Positions 49,817 to 58,396 of a stretch of 64,000 bases of DNA are shown here, piece by piece. The stretch's first letter is position 1. Every line of letters starts with the position of its first letter. The stretch comes from MWAR01 sp035388825. Its GTDB lineage: Bacteria > Muiribacteriota > Ozemobacteria > Ozemobacterales > Ozemobacteraceae. Both the position numbers and the translations under genes were made by a program. The stretch covers positions 1 through 64,000 of the forward strand of contig DAOOQQ010000005.1 in NCBI GenBank assembly GCA_035388825.1, given 5' to 3'. Under the pieces are notes generated by a model, which searched no databases, was not told the DNA's origin, and worked only from the letters and a program-made list of their open reading frames with translations.

Positions 49817-52015
49817 TCAGTCGACCAGCCGGCGCAGCAGGCTGCGGGCCGCATCGGGGTCGGGGAGTCGGTAGCTCGCGACGCTCCGGGTGGAGCCGAT
49901 GTGTACGGCTGTGCCCTCGGGGGGGACGGCGAGGAACATGTCCTCGTCGGTGCGGTCGTCGCCGAGAATCAGCATCCGACAGCCTCCTCCGGTTCCGGCG
50001 ATGATGTCGCGGACGACGAGGCCCTTGTTGAGCCCGGCGGGCCGGGATTCGACGACGTAAGCCCCGTGCAGCACCTCGAACCGGTCGGCGATGCCGTTGC
50101 GCTCGTACAGATGGCCGAGAGCCCCGGCAAGCTTCGCAGCCTGTTCCAGGCCGAACTCGGGCTCGACCGACCGGTAGTTCCAGCAGAAGCCGGCGGCCTT
50201 TTCCTCGAAGCGGCTGCCCGGGGTGGCGCGGATGAAGCTCCGGAAAAGCGGTCGCTGGAGCTCCTTGGCGGCTTGATCGATCTCGAGGCGGCAGGTCCAC
50301 GCATCGTTGGGGGTCGATCTCGACCAGAGGCCGTGCTCGGCATGAAGGCCGATGGGCAGATGGCCGAACCACTCCTCGAGCTGGCGGCGCTCGCGGCCGC
50401 TGACGATGTGGACGTGGGTTTCGGGGCGGCGTGCCAGCCGTTCGAGCAGCTTCAGAAGCAGATCGTCCGGGTTCGTCGACTCGGGGTCCTCGGCGAACGG
50501 GATCAGCGTGCCGTCGTAATCCAGCAGGATCGTCAGGGCCGGCAGCGCCCGGAGACGTGCCACGAGCGTGTCGATCTCGGGCGGTGGCGTGTAGCCGGGC
50601 CGCGCGGGAGTGGCTGAAGCCGCGATTTCCCGGAGAGAGGCGAGGAACTCTTCGGTCCAGGTGAAGACATCATACCCAAGAACCCGCTGGCGAAGCTGGC
50701 GCATCCGCCGGCGTGCTTCGGAGGCCGGCATCGTGAGCGCCCGTTTGATGTACTGGGCGAGCTGGTCCAGGTCGAAGGGGTTGACGATCAGGGACTCGGT
50801 GAGTTCGGCCGAGGCGCCGGCAAACTCGCTCAGGATGAGGACGCCGTCGTCCTTCGGGTGCATGGCCACGTATTCTTTCGCCACCAGGTTCATCCCGTCC
50901 CGCAGAGGGGTGACCAGCATCACGTCGGCGGCCATGTACAGGGCGGCCAGAGCCCGGTCATCGACGCTGCGCAGCAGATAATGAACCGGAAGGGCGCCGA
51001 ACGTGCCGTGGGCGGCATTGATACGGCCGGCTATTTCATCCAGCTCTTTGCGAAGCCGGGCATACGACTCGACCTGGGTGCGGGAGGGAACGGTGATCTG
51101 GAGATACCGGATCCGGTCGCGCCATTCGGGGTGCCGCTCGAGGAACCGCTCGACGGCCAGCAGACGCCGGGGAAGTCCTTTCGTGTAGTCGAGCCGGTCG
51201 ACCCCGAGCAGAAGCTTCCGGCCGCCGGTTTCGGCTTTCAGCCGCTCCGCCTCTTTCTGCACCTCCGGGTCTCCGGCAAGACCGGTGAAATAGGCGGCGT
51301 CGATACCGATCGGGAACACCCCGAGCCGTATTTCACGGTCGGCGATCGTCAGCGTGTCGCTCCGCGGGGAGAGGCGCAGCACGTGCGTGAGGCTTTGGCG
51401 AAAGTGGCGCATGTAGGCGAAGGTATGGAATCCGATCAGGTCGGCGCCCAGCATGCCTTCGAGGATCTCGTTCCGCCACGGAAGGATGCGGAACACCTCG
51501 GAGGAAGGGAAGGGGATGTGCAGGAAAAAGCCGATCGTCAGATCCGGCCGGATGCGGCGCAGCATGGCCGGCATCAGGGAAAGCTGGTAGTCGTGGACCC
51601 AGACGAGATCGCCCGGGCCGGCATTGGCGGCGGCGGCCTCGGCGAACTGGCGGTTCACCTCGACGTAGGTGTTCCAGTTCGCCCACGCGTCGCGCAGCAC
51701 CTTCTCGGTGTCGTAGTGATACAGCGGCCACAGGACGCCGTTCGAAAAACCTTCATAAAACCGTTTTACCTGGTTCGAGGAGAGCGGAACCGGCACCAGA
51801 CGCTGGTCTGCAAGCTCCTTGCCGATCTGGCGAAGCTGCTCATCCGAAACCCTCCCCACCTCGCCCGGCCAGCCCACCCACAAGGCGTCCGAATCCCGGT
51901 GCGGGCCCTTCATCGCCGTCGCGAGGCCCCCCGCGGAGGGGTGGACCGAAATCTGGCCGTGATCCGAGCGGATGGTGACGGGAAGCCGATTCGAAACGAT
52001 CAGCAGACGCGCCAT
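49817..52015 (-). CDS. Trehalose-6-phosphate synthase/phosphatase fusion
   Basis: A 732-aa bifunctional protein. Residues 1-470 are a GT20 synthase (LLIVSNRLPVTI, DLVWVHDYQLSLMP, GVDRLDYTKGLPRRL, GMNLVAKEYVA). Residues 500-732 are a HAD-type phosphatase (LLDYDGTLIPF, VSGRERRQLEEWF, LGDDRTDEDMFLAV). It makes trehalose from UDP-glucose and glucose-6-phosphate in two steps on one chain. ATG at 52015 (MARLLIVSNRL) matches the family N-terminus. With treS the cell has two routes to trehalose. Confidence 0.94.
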   Translation of the reverse strand: MARLLIVSNRLPVTIRSDHGQISVHPSAGGLATAMKGPHRDSDALWVGWPGEVGRVSDEQLRQIGKELADQRLVPVPLSSNQVKRFYEGFSNGVLWPLYHYDTEKVLRDAWANWNTYVEVNRQFAEAAAANAGPGDLVWVHDYQLSLMPAMLRRIRPDLTIGFFLHIPFPSSEVFRILPWRNEILEGMLGADLIGFHTFAYMRHFRQSLTHVLRLSPRSDTLTIADREIRLGVFPIGIDAAYFTGLAGDPEVQKEAERLKAETGGRKLLLGVDRLDYTKGLPRRLLAVERFLERHPEWRDRIRYLQITVPSRTQVESYARLRKELDEIAGRINAAHGTFGALPVHYLLRSVDDRALAALYMAADVMLVTPLRDGMNLVAKEYVAMHPKDDGVLILSEFAGASAELTESLIVNPFDLDQLAQYIKRALTMPASEARRRMRQLRQRVLGYDVFTWTEEFLASLREIAASATPARPGYTPPPEIDTLVARLRALPALTILLDYDGTLIPFAEDPESTNPDDLLLKLLERLARRPETHVHIVSGRERRQLEEWFGHLPIGLHAEHGLWSRSTPNDAWTCRLEIDQAAKELQRPLFRSFIRATPGSRFEEKAAGFCWNYRSVEPEFGLEQAAKLAGALGHLYERNGIADRFEVLHGAYVVESRPAGLNKGLVVRDIIAGTGGGCRMLILGDDRTDEDMFLAVPPEGTAVHIGSTRSVASYRLPDPDAARSLLRRLVD

Positions 52016-52282
52016 GAACCCTCCCTGAACGATGGAGTAGCGTGCGTTTTCAGGGTAGTTTACCCTGATGGTCGGTCGCATGGCAAGCCCGTCACGGAAA
52101 TTAAAGGGTATATATAATACAATATACAAATCATGAGCGGCCGCTCGACGCCGTCATTTGGAACGTGGCGTGTCGAGGTGAACGGGGGGTGCTGGAGAAA
52201 TCGGTTCGTCTGGGGTATGATGAAGCGCATGGCGCCGAACCGTCGTTCCGGAACGCGTGCCGCTGCGAGGAGAGGATGGGAG

Positions 52283-52822
52283 ATGGAAGACCTGCAACGC
52301 GTCATGATCGGGGCGGCCGTGGCCGTCGGCATCCTGCCGGAGCCGACCCTGCGCACGGCCGACAAGCTGAGAGGGCTTCTCGACGGTGCGGCGCGCTCCC
52401 TCACGCTCGTCATCATCCGGTGTTCCGGTGCCGGCCCGATCGATGACGGACTCGTCCATCGGGGCATGAAATACCTGTTTGCCAAAGCCGTGGAGATGGT
52501 CGTCGTCTGGGGCCGGTCGAAAGACGGAAAGGTCTCGATCACCCTCGACCCGAGACTGCTGAAGTATCCCGGCGACATCCTCGTCGATCCTGCAATATCA
52601 AAAGATATACAGAAAAGAATCCTCGACGCGGCGGCATCTGCCGACCAGCTGTTCCGGGCATACCAGCGGTATGCCGCCCGGGAGCCACAGACCGCCGGCG
52701 AGGCGGCCGACCGGGCGGCCGAGGTTTGCGCGGCTCTCACCTGGACGGCCCGGATCGCTCTTTCCTGGGCTCTCACCGAAGAGCTCCACGACCCTGAGAA
52801 AGACGGCGGGACCCCCGCCTGA
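52283..52822 (+). CDS. Conserved-looking protein of unknown function
   Basis: A 179-aa soluble protein starting MEDLQRVMIGAAVAVG with AGGAGAGG upstream; an in-frame ATG at 52229 could add 18 residues. It has no signal peptide or membrane segment. Coding character is good: regular codon bias and no break to the next gene. An AT-rich island (GCAATATCAAAAGATATACAG) sits near codon 105. I recognise no family. It is followed after 20 nt by a membrane protein and may be co-transcribed with it. It is divergent from the OtsA-OtsB gene. Confidence 0.65.
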   Translation: MEDLQRVMIGAAVAVGILPEPTLRTADKLRGLLDGAARSLTLVIIRCSGAGPIDDGLVHRGMKYLFAKAVEMVVVWGRSKDGKVSITLDPRLLKYPGDILVDPAISKDIQKRILDAAASADQLFRAYQRYAAREPQTAGEAADRAAEVCAALTWTARIALSWALTEELHDPEKDGGTPA

Positions 52823-52842
52823 ACGCCCATCAGAGGTGATGC

Positions 52843-54165
52843 ATGCCTGAACCACTCATGGATTCCCGGTTTCGAACGGCCCTGGCCCGCGAGATCCCCC
52901 TCTGGACGCGGATGGGGATGATCGACGAAGCCCAGGGAAAGAAGCTTTCCCGCCTGTATGAGCTCGATGCCCTGGGCGCCGAGTCGGCGAAGCTGTTTTC
53001 CCGCGCGATCATGGGCTTCGGCGCCCTGCTGCTGGGCGGCGGCGTGCTGGCCTTCGTCGCGGCCAACTGGGAGGACCTGCCGAAACTCGTCAAGGTGGTG
53101 ATGCTGTTCGCCGCCCTCCTGGCCTTTCACGGCACCGGCTTCTGGCTCTGGCAGAAGCGTGGCCAGGAGCGCCTTGGCCGCGCCCTGATCTTCGCCGGCT
53201 GCCTGGTGTTCGGCGCGAACATCGGTCTCCTGGCGCAGATCTTCAACATCCAGGGCGATACCTACCGCGGCGCCGGTGCCTGGGCGCTGGGCACGCTCGG
53301 CATGGCCTGGGCCGTCCGCGGCGCGAGCTCGGGCATTCTCGCCCTGGTGCTGGCGTTCTGGTGGTACACCGGCCTCCTCGGCGCGCACCACGGCAAAACC
53401 TCGACGGATCTGCTGGTCACGGTGTTTCCGGCTCTCGCCATCGGCCTGTTCGGCACCCTGGCCGTTTCGATCCCGTCACGGAGACTGCTGGGAAGCACCG
53501 TCATCGCGCTCTTCATCAGCATGGGCATCTCGGGGGCGAATGGGCATCCCCATTCCCACATCCCCGTGACCCTCTCGCTGCTGGCGGCGGGGTGGCTCGC
53601 GCTCGCCGCCGGAAGGCTGTTCGAGAGCGAACCGCGCATGACCCCCTATGCGGCCCTGACCCAGGCGATGGGCTGGGGGCTGGTCTGCGTCATCGGCCTG
53701 ATCCTCTCGTTCGACGACCTCTGGCGGCACCATGACTGGTTCACCCGGTATCTGTGGCTGGTGCCCGCCCTTGCCGCGACGGCGGCCGGCGTCTGGGCGA
53801 TCCGGTCCAGTCTGGCCCGGCGACCCGCCGATGCCGCCGAGCGGCTGCGTCTCGCCCTGCTGGGCGGCTCCCTCGGTGCGCTGACCCTCGCCCTGTTCGT
53901 CAGCGCCTCCCCCGTTTCCACCATCCTGGCCAACCTCGCCTGCCTCGCCTGGGCGGGCGTGGGCATCTCGAAAGGGCTGACCGATGCCGACCGGTCCGCG
54001 TTCTGGAGCGGCTCGATTCTCGTCTTTCTGGTCATCCTGGCCCGGTTCTTCGAGTTCGAAACCTCCCTCATGCTCAAATCTCTCGCGTTCCTGGGGTGCG
54101 GAGCCGTGACGATCTACGCCGGCGTCCGATACGAAGCGCATCTGCGCGGGAAGGAGGCGGCCTGA
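52843..54165 (+). CDS. DUF2157 membrane protein
   Basis: A 440-aa membrane protein with about twelve hydrophobic segments. The N-terminus carries a short soluble stretch and AKLFSRAIMGFGALLLGGGVLAFVAANWEDLPKL, the DUF2157 hallmark (FVAANWE). Function unknown. Members are usually encoded next to GDYXXLXY proteins, as here: the downstream gene overlaps its stop by 1 nt. A role in the cell envelope is the usual guess. Confidence 0.85.
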   Translation: MPEPLMDSRFRTALAREIPLWTRMGMIDEAQGKKLSRLYELDALGAESAKLFSRAIMGFGALLLGGGVLAFVAANWEDLPKLVKVVMLFAALLAFHGTGFWLWQKRGQERLGRALIFAGCLVFGANIGLLAQIFNIQGDTYRGAGAWALGTLGMAWAVRGASSGILALVLAFWWYTGLLGAHHGKTSTDLLVTVFPALAIGLFGTLAVSIPSRRLLGSTVIALFISMGISGANGHPHSHIPVTLSLLAAGWLALAAGRLFESEPRMTPYAALTQAMGWGLVCVIGLILSFDDLWRHHDWFTRYLWLVPALAATAAGVWAIRSSLARRPADAAERLRLALLGGSLGALTLALFVSASPVSTILANLACLAWAGVGISKGLTDADRSAFWSGSILVFLVILARFFEFETSLMLKSLAFLGCGAVTIYAGVRYEAHLRGKEAA

Positions 54166-54692
54166 TGACCCCCGAAACCCTCCGGAAGGCGTTTTTCGCC
54201 GCCCTCCTCCTGCAGCTGGTGATCCTCCTCCTCGTTCCCCTGCAGCACGCCCGCAGCCTGCTCACGGGCCGGCAGGTCGAGCTCCAGGTCGAACCCGTCG
54301 ACCCCTACAGCTTCATGAAGGGGTATTACGTCACCCTCTCCTACCGCATCTGCCGCCCCGAACGCATCGCCTCCGGCCTGCCGGATCTGTATGACGGCCA
54401 GACGGTGTACACCGTCGTCCGGGAAGGGGCGAACGGGCTCTGGGTGCCGGTATCCCTGCATCTCGAGCCGCCCGCCGACCTGCCTGCCGGCCAGCTTTTT
54501 CTGAAAGGCCGCAAAAAGGGCTGGCGAGGCATCTCCTACGGGATCGAGGAATACTCGATTTCCGAGTCGAAGCGGCGCGAGGTGGATCAGGCCCTGCGGA
54601 AATCCGTCGACAAGGCCCGTGTCCGCGTCATGGTCGATGCCGACGGCAACGCCGCCCTGGATTCGCTCGAGATAGATGGCGTTCGCTATTGA
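54165..54692 (+). CDS. GDYXXLXY-family protein
   Basis: A 175-aa protein with an N-terminal membrane segment (FAALLLQLVILLLVPL) and the motif zone DPYSFMKGYYVTLSYRI, equivalent to the GDYxxLxY motif that names the family (here GYYVTLSY). The rest is a periplasmic-type beta domain. It is translationally coupled (TGATG) to the DUF2157 gene and ends 26 nt before a strong terminator. Function unknown. Confidence 0.85.
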   Translation: MTPETLRKAFFAALLLQLVILLLVPLQHARSLLTGRQVELQVEPVDPYSFMKGYYVTLSYRICRPERIASGLPDLYDGQTVYTVVREGANGLWVPVSLHLEPPADLPAGQLFLKGRKKGWRGISYGIEEYSISESKRREVDQALRKSVDKARVRVMVDADGNAALDSLEIDGVRY

Positions 54693-54717
54693 ACGACCCC
54701 TCACACCGGAAACAGGA

Positions 54718-54747
54718 AACGGCCGGCCCCCTCGGGGGCCGGCCGTT
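54718..54747. terminator. Bidirectional terminator between GDYXXLXY gene and dnaK
   Basis: A perfect 14-bp stem, AACGGCCGGCCCCC and its complement, around a tiny loop (54732-54733). It separates convergent genes. No T-run follows, but the stem is strong enough to act on both strands. Confidence 0.8.
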
Positions 54748-54763
54748 CGTGTGAACGGGAACG

Positions 54764-56617
54764 TCAGGATTTCCGGAACTCGGCGTCGACGACCTTCTCG
54801 TCCCCGGCCGGTTCGGCCTGGGGCTGGGCTCCGCAGCCCGCGCCGCAGCCGGCACCCGCCGCCTGGGCCGAGGCCGCCTGCTTGTACATCTGCTCGGCCA
54901 TCTTGTGGGAGACCGTCATGAGCGCTTCGGAGGCCTTCTCGATGACTTCGGCATCGCCGCCTTCGAGGGCTTTCTTCAGATCCCCGAGCTTCGCCTCGAT
55001 CTCGGCCTTTTCGCCGGCCGGGATCTTGTCGCCCATCTCGCGCAGCGACTTTTCCGTGGTATAGACCAGTGTCTCGGCCTTGTTGCGCGCCTCGATGGCC
55101 GCCTTGCGCCGCTCGTCCTCGGCCGCGTGCGCCTCGGCTTCCTTGACCATCCGCTCGATATCCTGCTTCGGCAGGGCCGAGCCGCCGGTGATCGTGATCT
55201 CCTGTTTCTTGCCGGTACCCAGATCCTTGGCCGAGACGTTCACGATACCATTCGCATCGATATCGAACGTGACTTCGATCTGCGGCACGCCGCGCGGGGC
55301 GGGGGGGATGCCGACCAGGTCGAACCGGCCGAGGGACTTGTTGTCGGACGACATGCCGCGCTCACCCTGGAGCACGTGGACCGTGACGGCCGGCTGGTTG
55401 TCGGCCGCGGTCGAGAACACCTGGCTTTTGCGGGTGGGGATCGTCGTGTTGCGGTCGATCAGCTTCGTCATGACGCCGCCGAGTGTCTCGATGCCCAGCG
55501 AGAGCGGGGTCACGTCGAGCAGCAGCACGTCCTTCACGTCGCCCTGCAGGATGCCGCCCTGGACGGCGGCGCCCATCGCGACGCACTCCATCGGGTCGAC
55601 GCCGCGCTCGGGCTCCTTGCCGAAATGCTCCTTCAGCAGCTTCTGGACGGACGGCATGCGGGTCGGGCCGCCCACCATGATGATGTGGTCGACGCCCTGG
55701 CGGGTGAGGTTCGCGTCGCGCAGCGCGTTGTCGAGCGGCTTGCGGCACCGGTCGAGCAGCGGGCTGATCAGCTCTTCCAGCTTCGCCCGGGTGATCGTCA
55801 TGATCAGATGCTTCGGCCCCTCGGCCGTCGCGGTGATGAAGGGCAGGTTGATGTCGGTCGAGGTCGTGGTCGACAGCTCGATCTTCGCCTTCTCGGCCGC
55901 GTCGCGCACGCGCATGAGCGCCTGGGAATCCTTCGACAGATCGACGCCCTCGCGGTTCCTGAACTCATGCACGATGTGGTCGATCAGGGCCTTGTCCATG
56001 TCGGTGCCGCCGAGCTGGGTGTCGCCGTTCGTCGAGAGAACCTCGAACACGCCGCTTCCCATCTCGAGTACCGTCACGTCGAGCGTGCCGCCGCCGAGGT
56101 CGAAGACGAGGATCTTGCCGTCACCCTTCTTGTCGAGGCCGTAGGCCAGGGCCGCCGCGGTCGGCTCGTTGACGATGCGCTTCACCTCGAGGCCGGCGAT
56201 CGTGCCGGCATCCTTCGTCGCCTGGCGCTGTGCGTCGTCGAAATACGCCGGAACGGTGATGACCGCACCCGTGACCTTGTCGTTCAGGAACGCTTCGGCA
56301 TCCTGCTTGATCTTCTGCAGGATCATCGCCGAGATCTCCTGCGGGGTATAGTTTTTGCTATCGATCGTGACCTTGTGGTTCGTGCCCATCTTGCGCTTGA
56401 TCGCCATGATGGTGCGGTCGGGATTCGTGGCCGCCTGCCGTCGGGCCGGTTCGCCGATCAGCCGCTGGCCGTCCTTGGTGAAGGCCACGACACTGGGAAA
56501 TGCCTTGCCGCCGATCGAGAGACCTTCCGCGCTGGGGATGATGACCGGCTTTCCGCCTTCGACGACGGATGCCGCCGAGTTCGAGGTGCCCAGATCGATG
56601 CCGATGATGCGTGCCAT
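54764..56617 (-). CDS. dnaK: Hsp70 chaperone DnaK
   Basis: A 617-aa Hsp70. Nucleotide-binding motifs are IIGIDLGTSNSAASVVEG, VNEPTAAALAYGLD, VFDLGGGTLDVTVLEMG and IIMVGGPTRMPSVQ. The substrate domain is complete (LLLDVTPLSLGIETLGG, GERGMSSDNKSLGRFDL). It starts at 56617 after AGGAGG. The C-terminal tail is unusual: AGAGCGAGCGAQPQAEP, with two Cys, before the typical VVDAEFRKS end. No grpE or dnaJ flanks it, and there is no CIRCE element upstream. Confidence 0.97.
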   Translation of the reverse strand: MARIIGIDLGTSNSAASVVEGGKPVIIPSAEGLSIGGKAFPSVVAFTKDGQRLIGEPARRQAATNPDRTIMAIKRKMGTNHKVTIDSKNYTPQEISAMILQKIKQDAEAFLNDKVTGAVITVPAYFDDAQRQATKDAGTIAGLEVKRIVNEPTAAALAYGLDKKGDGKILVFDLGGGTLDVTVLEMGSGVFEVLSTNGDTQLGGTDMDKALIDHIVHEFRNREGVDLSKDSQALMRVRDAAEKAKIELSTTTSTDINLPFITATAEGPKHLIMTITRAKLEELISPLLDRCRKPLDNALRDANLTRQGVDHIIMVGGPTRMPSVQKLLKEHFGKEPERGVDPMECVAMGAAVQGGILQGDVKDVLLLDVTPLSLGIETLGGVMTKLIDRNTTIPTRKSQVFSTAADNQPAVTVHVLQGERGMSSDNKSLGRFDLVGIPPAPRGVPQIEVTFDIDANGIVNVSAKDLGTGKKQEITITGGSALPKQDIERMVKEAEAHAAEDERRKAAIEARNKAETLVYTTEKSLREMGDKIPAGEKAEIEAKLGDLKKALEGGDAEVIEKASEALMTVSHKMAEQMYKQAASAQAAGAGCGAGCGAQPQAEPAGDEKVVDAEFRKS

Positions 56618-56646
56618 GTGTGTATCCTCCTGAGTGAATTCGCACG

Positions 56647-56666
56647 ACGCCGTCCTGCGACGGCGT
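56647..56666 (-). other. Hairpin in the dnaK leader
   Basis: ACGCCGTC-CTGC-GACGGCGT, a perfect 8-bp stem about 30 nt before the dnaK start codon. It could act as an mRNA thermosensor-like or stability element. The CIRCE repeat of HrcA control is not present. Confidence 0.45.
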
Positions 56667-56777
56667 GAAACTGTTCGTCTTGATGATTAGCAAAGCGCAT
56701 GCCAACGCCCTGAAATGCCGATGGGATCGATGGAAGGAACGGCCTTTCCGACTCTGGAGAACGGCGGCGCGACGCCC

Positions 56778-56789
56778 TGCGACGTCGCA
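56778..56789. promoter_or_regulatory. Perfect palindrome TGCGACGTCGCA
   Basis: A 12-bp palindrome between the divergent dnaK and TPR-protein genes, 17 nt ahead of the TTGACG element. Position and symmetry suggest an operator; the regulator is unknown. Confidence 0.4.
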
Positions 56790-56806
56790 GCCTCTGCCCC
56801 CTGTGA

Positions 56807-56835
56807 TTGACGCTAGGGAAAGGATATGGTACGCT
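56807..56835 (+). promoter_or_regulatory. Probable promoter of the second secreted/pilin cassette
   Basis: TTGACG (56807-56812), 17-nt spacer, TACGCT (56830-56835). The -10 matches consensus in four of six bases. It lies only 12 nt upstream of the chosen ATG at 56848, so the transcript would be nearly leaderless. Confidence 0.45.
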
Positions 56836-56847
56836 GCCCAGACAGAG

Positions 56848-58323
56848 ATGATGCTGGTACTTATGGTGCTTCTGGTTTGCTTCACCGGCGAGAGATGTGC
56901 ATGGGGAGAGGATTTGCCTGGTCAGATCCTGGGGCGTGCCGAACGACATCTGGCCGCCGAAGACCTCGCCAATGCCCTGAATCTGCTCGACCAGGCACGT
57001 TCGCTTGCCCCCCGCGATCCGCGGGTCATTGCCTTCCTGAATAGGTGGAACCTGGCCAGAGACAAAAAGATCTCGGCGCACAAACGCTCCGCCGAGTTCC
57101 TTCTCCTTTCCCGAAGATACGACGAGGCTGCAAAAGAGCTCCTGGCCGCTGAAGCCCTCGCCCCGGACGACGGGGAGATCCGGGAAAAGCTCGCGACGAC
57201 GCGGCAGGCTCTCCGGTTGATGGAAAAACACCAGGAGAGCGGCATCTGGGTCGATCCTGCGACGGGAAGAGCCGCCGATCCCGATCTGTATGACGCCCTC
57301 TCGCTGCTGCGTCGGGCGCGCGACGCGAAGAATCGCGGCGATCTTCCCCTGGCCCTCGACCTCGTCGAACGCGTCCTCGCCCGCGAAAAAATCAATGCCG
57401 AAGCCTCGAACCTCAAATCCGAGATTCTCGAGATCCAGCATGAGTTCGAGCTCCTCGCAGACCTGGAGGCCGACACGAAGTCCGGTCGCTTCTTCGAGGC
57501 CCTGCAGCGACTCGACGCGCTCCTTCGGGCCAATCCCGCGAGTCTCGACCTGCGGCTCCGGCGAGGGAATGTGCTGCTGCGGCTCGGGCGGTATGCCGAG
57601 TCCCTGCGCGATTTCGAGAAAGCCCTCGAGTTCAACGCGACGCCGACGCCGCTGCTTCCCGCTCTTGCCCGTGTCTATGCCGGACTGCGCCGTCCTGTCG
57701 AAACCCTCTCGATTCTCGACGATCCGCGCCACCCCCGGAATGGAATGAATACCGAACAGTATATGAAGACCTGGTTTTCTGCCTTTCCTGGCGCGTCGGC
57801 AGGCCTGTTCATCGCGTTGATGATCCTGGTTGGTGGCGTCGTGGGGATGTTCCGGATGCTCGATGCCCTCATCGAGCGCTGTCCGGGGAAGGTGCTCCTC
57901 GGAGCCCTGAAGACGTTGCTGCTCTGCTTCGTGAGCGAGCCTGCCGAACAGGCCCCTGCGATGCGGGCCATCTCCGGGAAGATCGACCATCCCTGGTTGT
58001 ACTACTGCACGGGCCTGATGCTGATTGCCCGCGACGAACTCGATGCGGCCCAGAAGTATCTCATTCCCTGCCTCGACTCCCCGACCCATGCCGCCCGGGC
58101 CTTCTTCTTCCTCGGGATCGTCCGGGCAAGGCTCGGTCAGAAAATGGCCGATCACGATTTCCAGAAAAGCATCATCGAAGCCCTGAACGGCACGCCCGGG
58201 ACCTGGCGTCCCGGTTTCATGGTCCGGCTCGAAGAACGTATCACGCAGGCCTATCGGGAAACCCCCGGGAACCGAAGCATATTTGCGGATCTCGCTCACG
58301 AGATCATCACCTCTGTTCCCTGA
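56848..58323 (+). CDS. Exported TPR-repeat protein
   Basis: A 491-aa protein with an N-terminal hydrophobic signal (MMLVLMVLLVCFTGERCAWG). TPR-type helices run through the first 300 residues (AEDLANALNLLDQARSLAP, SRRYDEAAKELLAAEAL, SGRFFEALQRLDALLRANP, LGRYAESLRDFEKALEFN). A central membrane segment (GLFIALMILVGGVVGMF) lies near 320, followed by two more helical repeats. An upstream ATG at 56665 would bury the signal. It probably scaffolds an envelope complex with the genes that follow. Not assigned to a named family. Confidence 0.72.
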   Translation: MMLVLMVLLVCFTGERCAWGEDLPGQILGRAERHLAAEDLANALNLLDQARSLAPRDPRVIAFLNRWNLARDKKISAHKRSAEFLLLSRRYDEAAKELLAAEALAPDDGEIREKLATTRQALRLMEKHQESGIWVDPATGRAADPDLYDALSLLRRARDAKNRGDLPLALDLVERVLAREKINAEASNLKSEILEIQHEFELLADLEADTKSGRFFEALQRLDALLRANPASLDLRLRRGNVLLRLGRYAESLRDFEKALEFNATPTPLLPALARVYAGLRRPVETLSILDDPRHPRNGMNTEQYMKTWFSAFPGASAGLFIALMILVGGVVGMFRMLDALIERCPGKVLLGALKTLLLCFVSEPAEQAPAMRAISGKIDHPWLYYCTGLMLIARDELDAAQKYLIPCLDSPTHAARAFFFLGIVRARLGQKMADHDFQKSIIEALNGTPGTWRPGFMVRLEERITQAYRETPGNRSIFADLAHEIITSVP

Positions 58324-58396
58324 CGGCGTGAGGCAAGGAGAGGCGGGAATGCGAACGAGCAACCCCTGGATCGAATCGATCATCGGAGGATTCGTT

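Noticed and set aside
54905..56668. Long open frame of 587 codons on the + strand opposite dnaK
   Set aside because: It mirrors dnaK codons in a GC-rich genome; the translated sequence has no domain and is rich in Arg, Gly and Asp as expected for an antisense shadow.
56618..56760. CIRCE element upstream of dnaK
   Set aside because: No TTAGCACTC-N9-GAGTGCTAA sequence is present; only an unrelated GC hairpin is seen.
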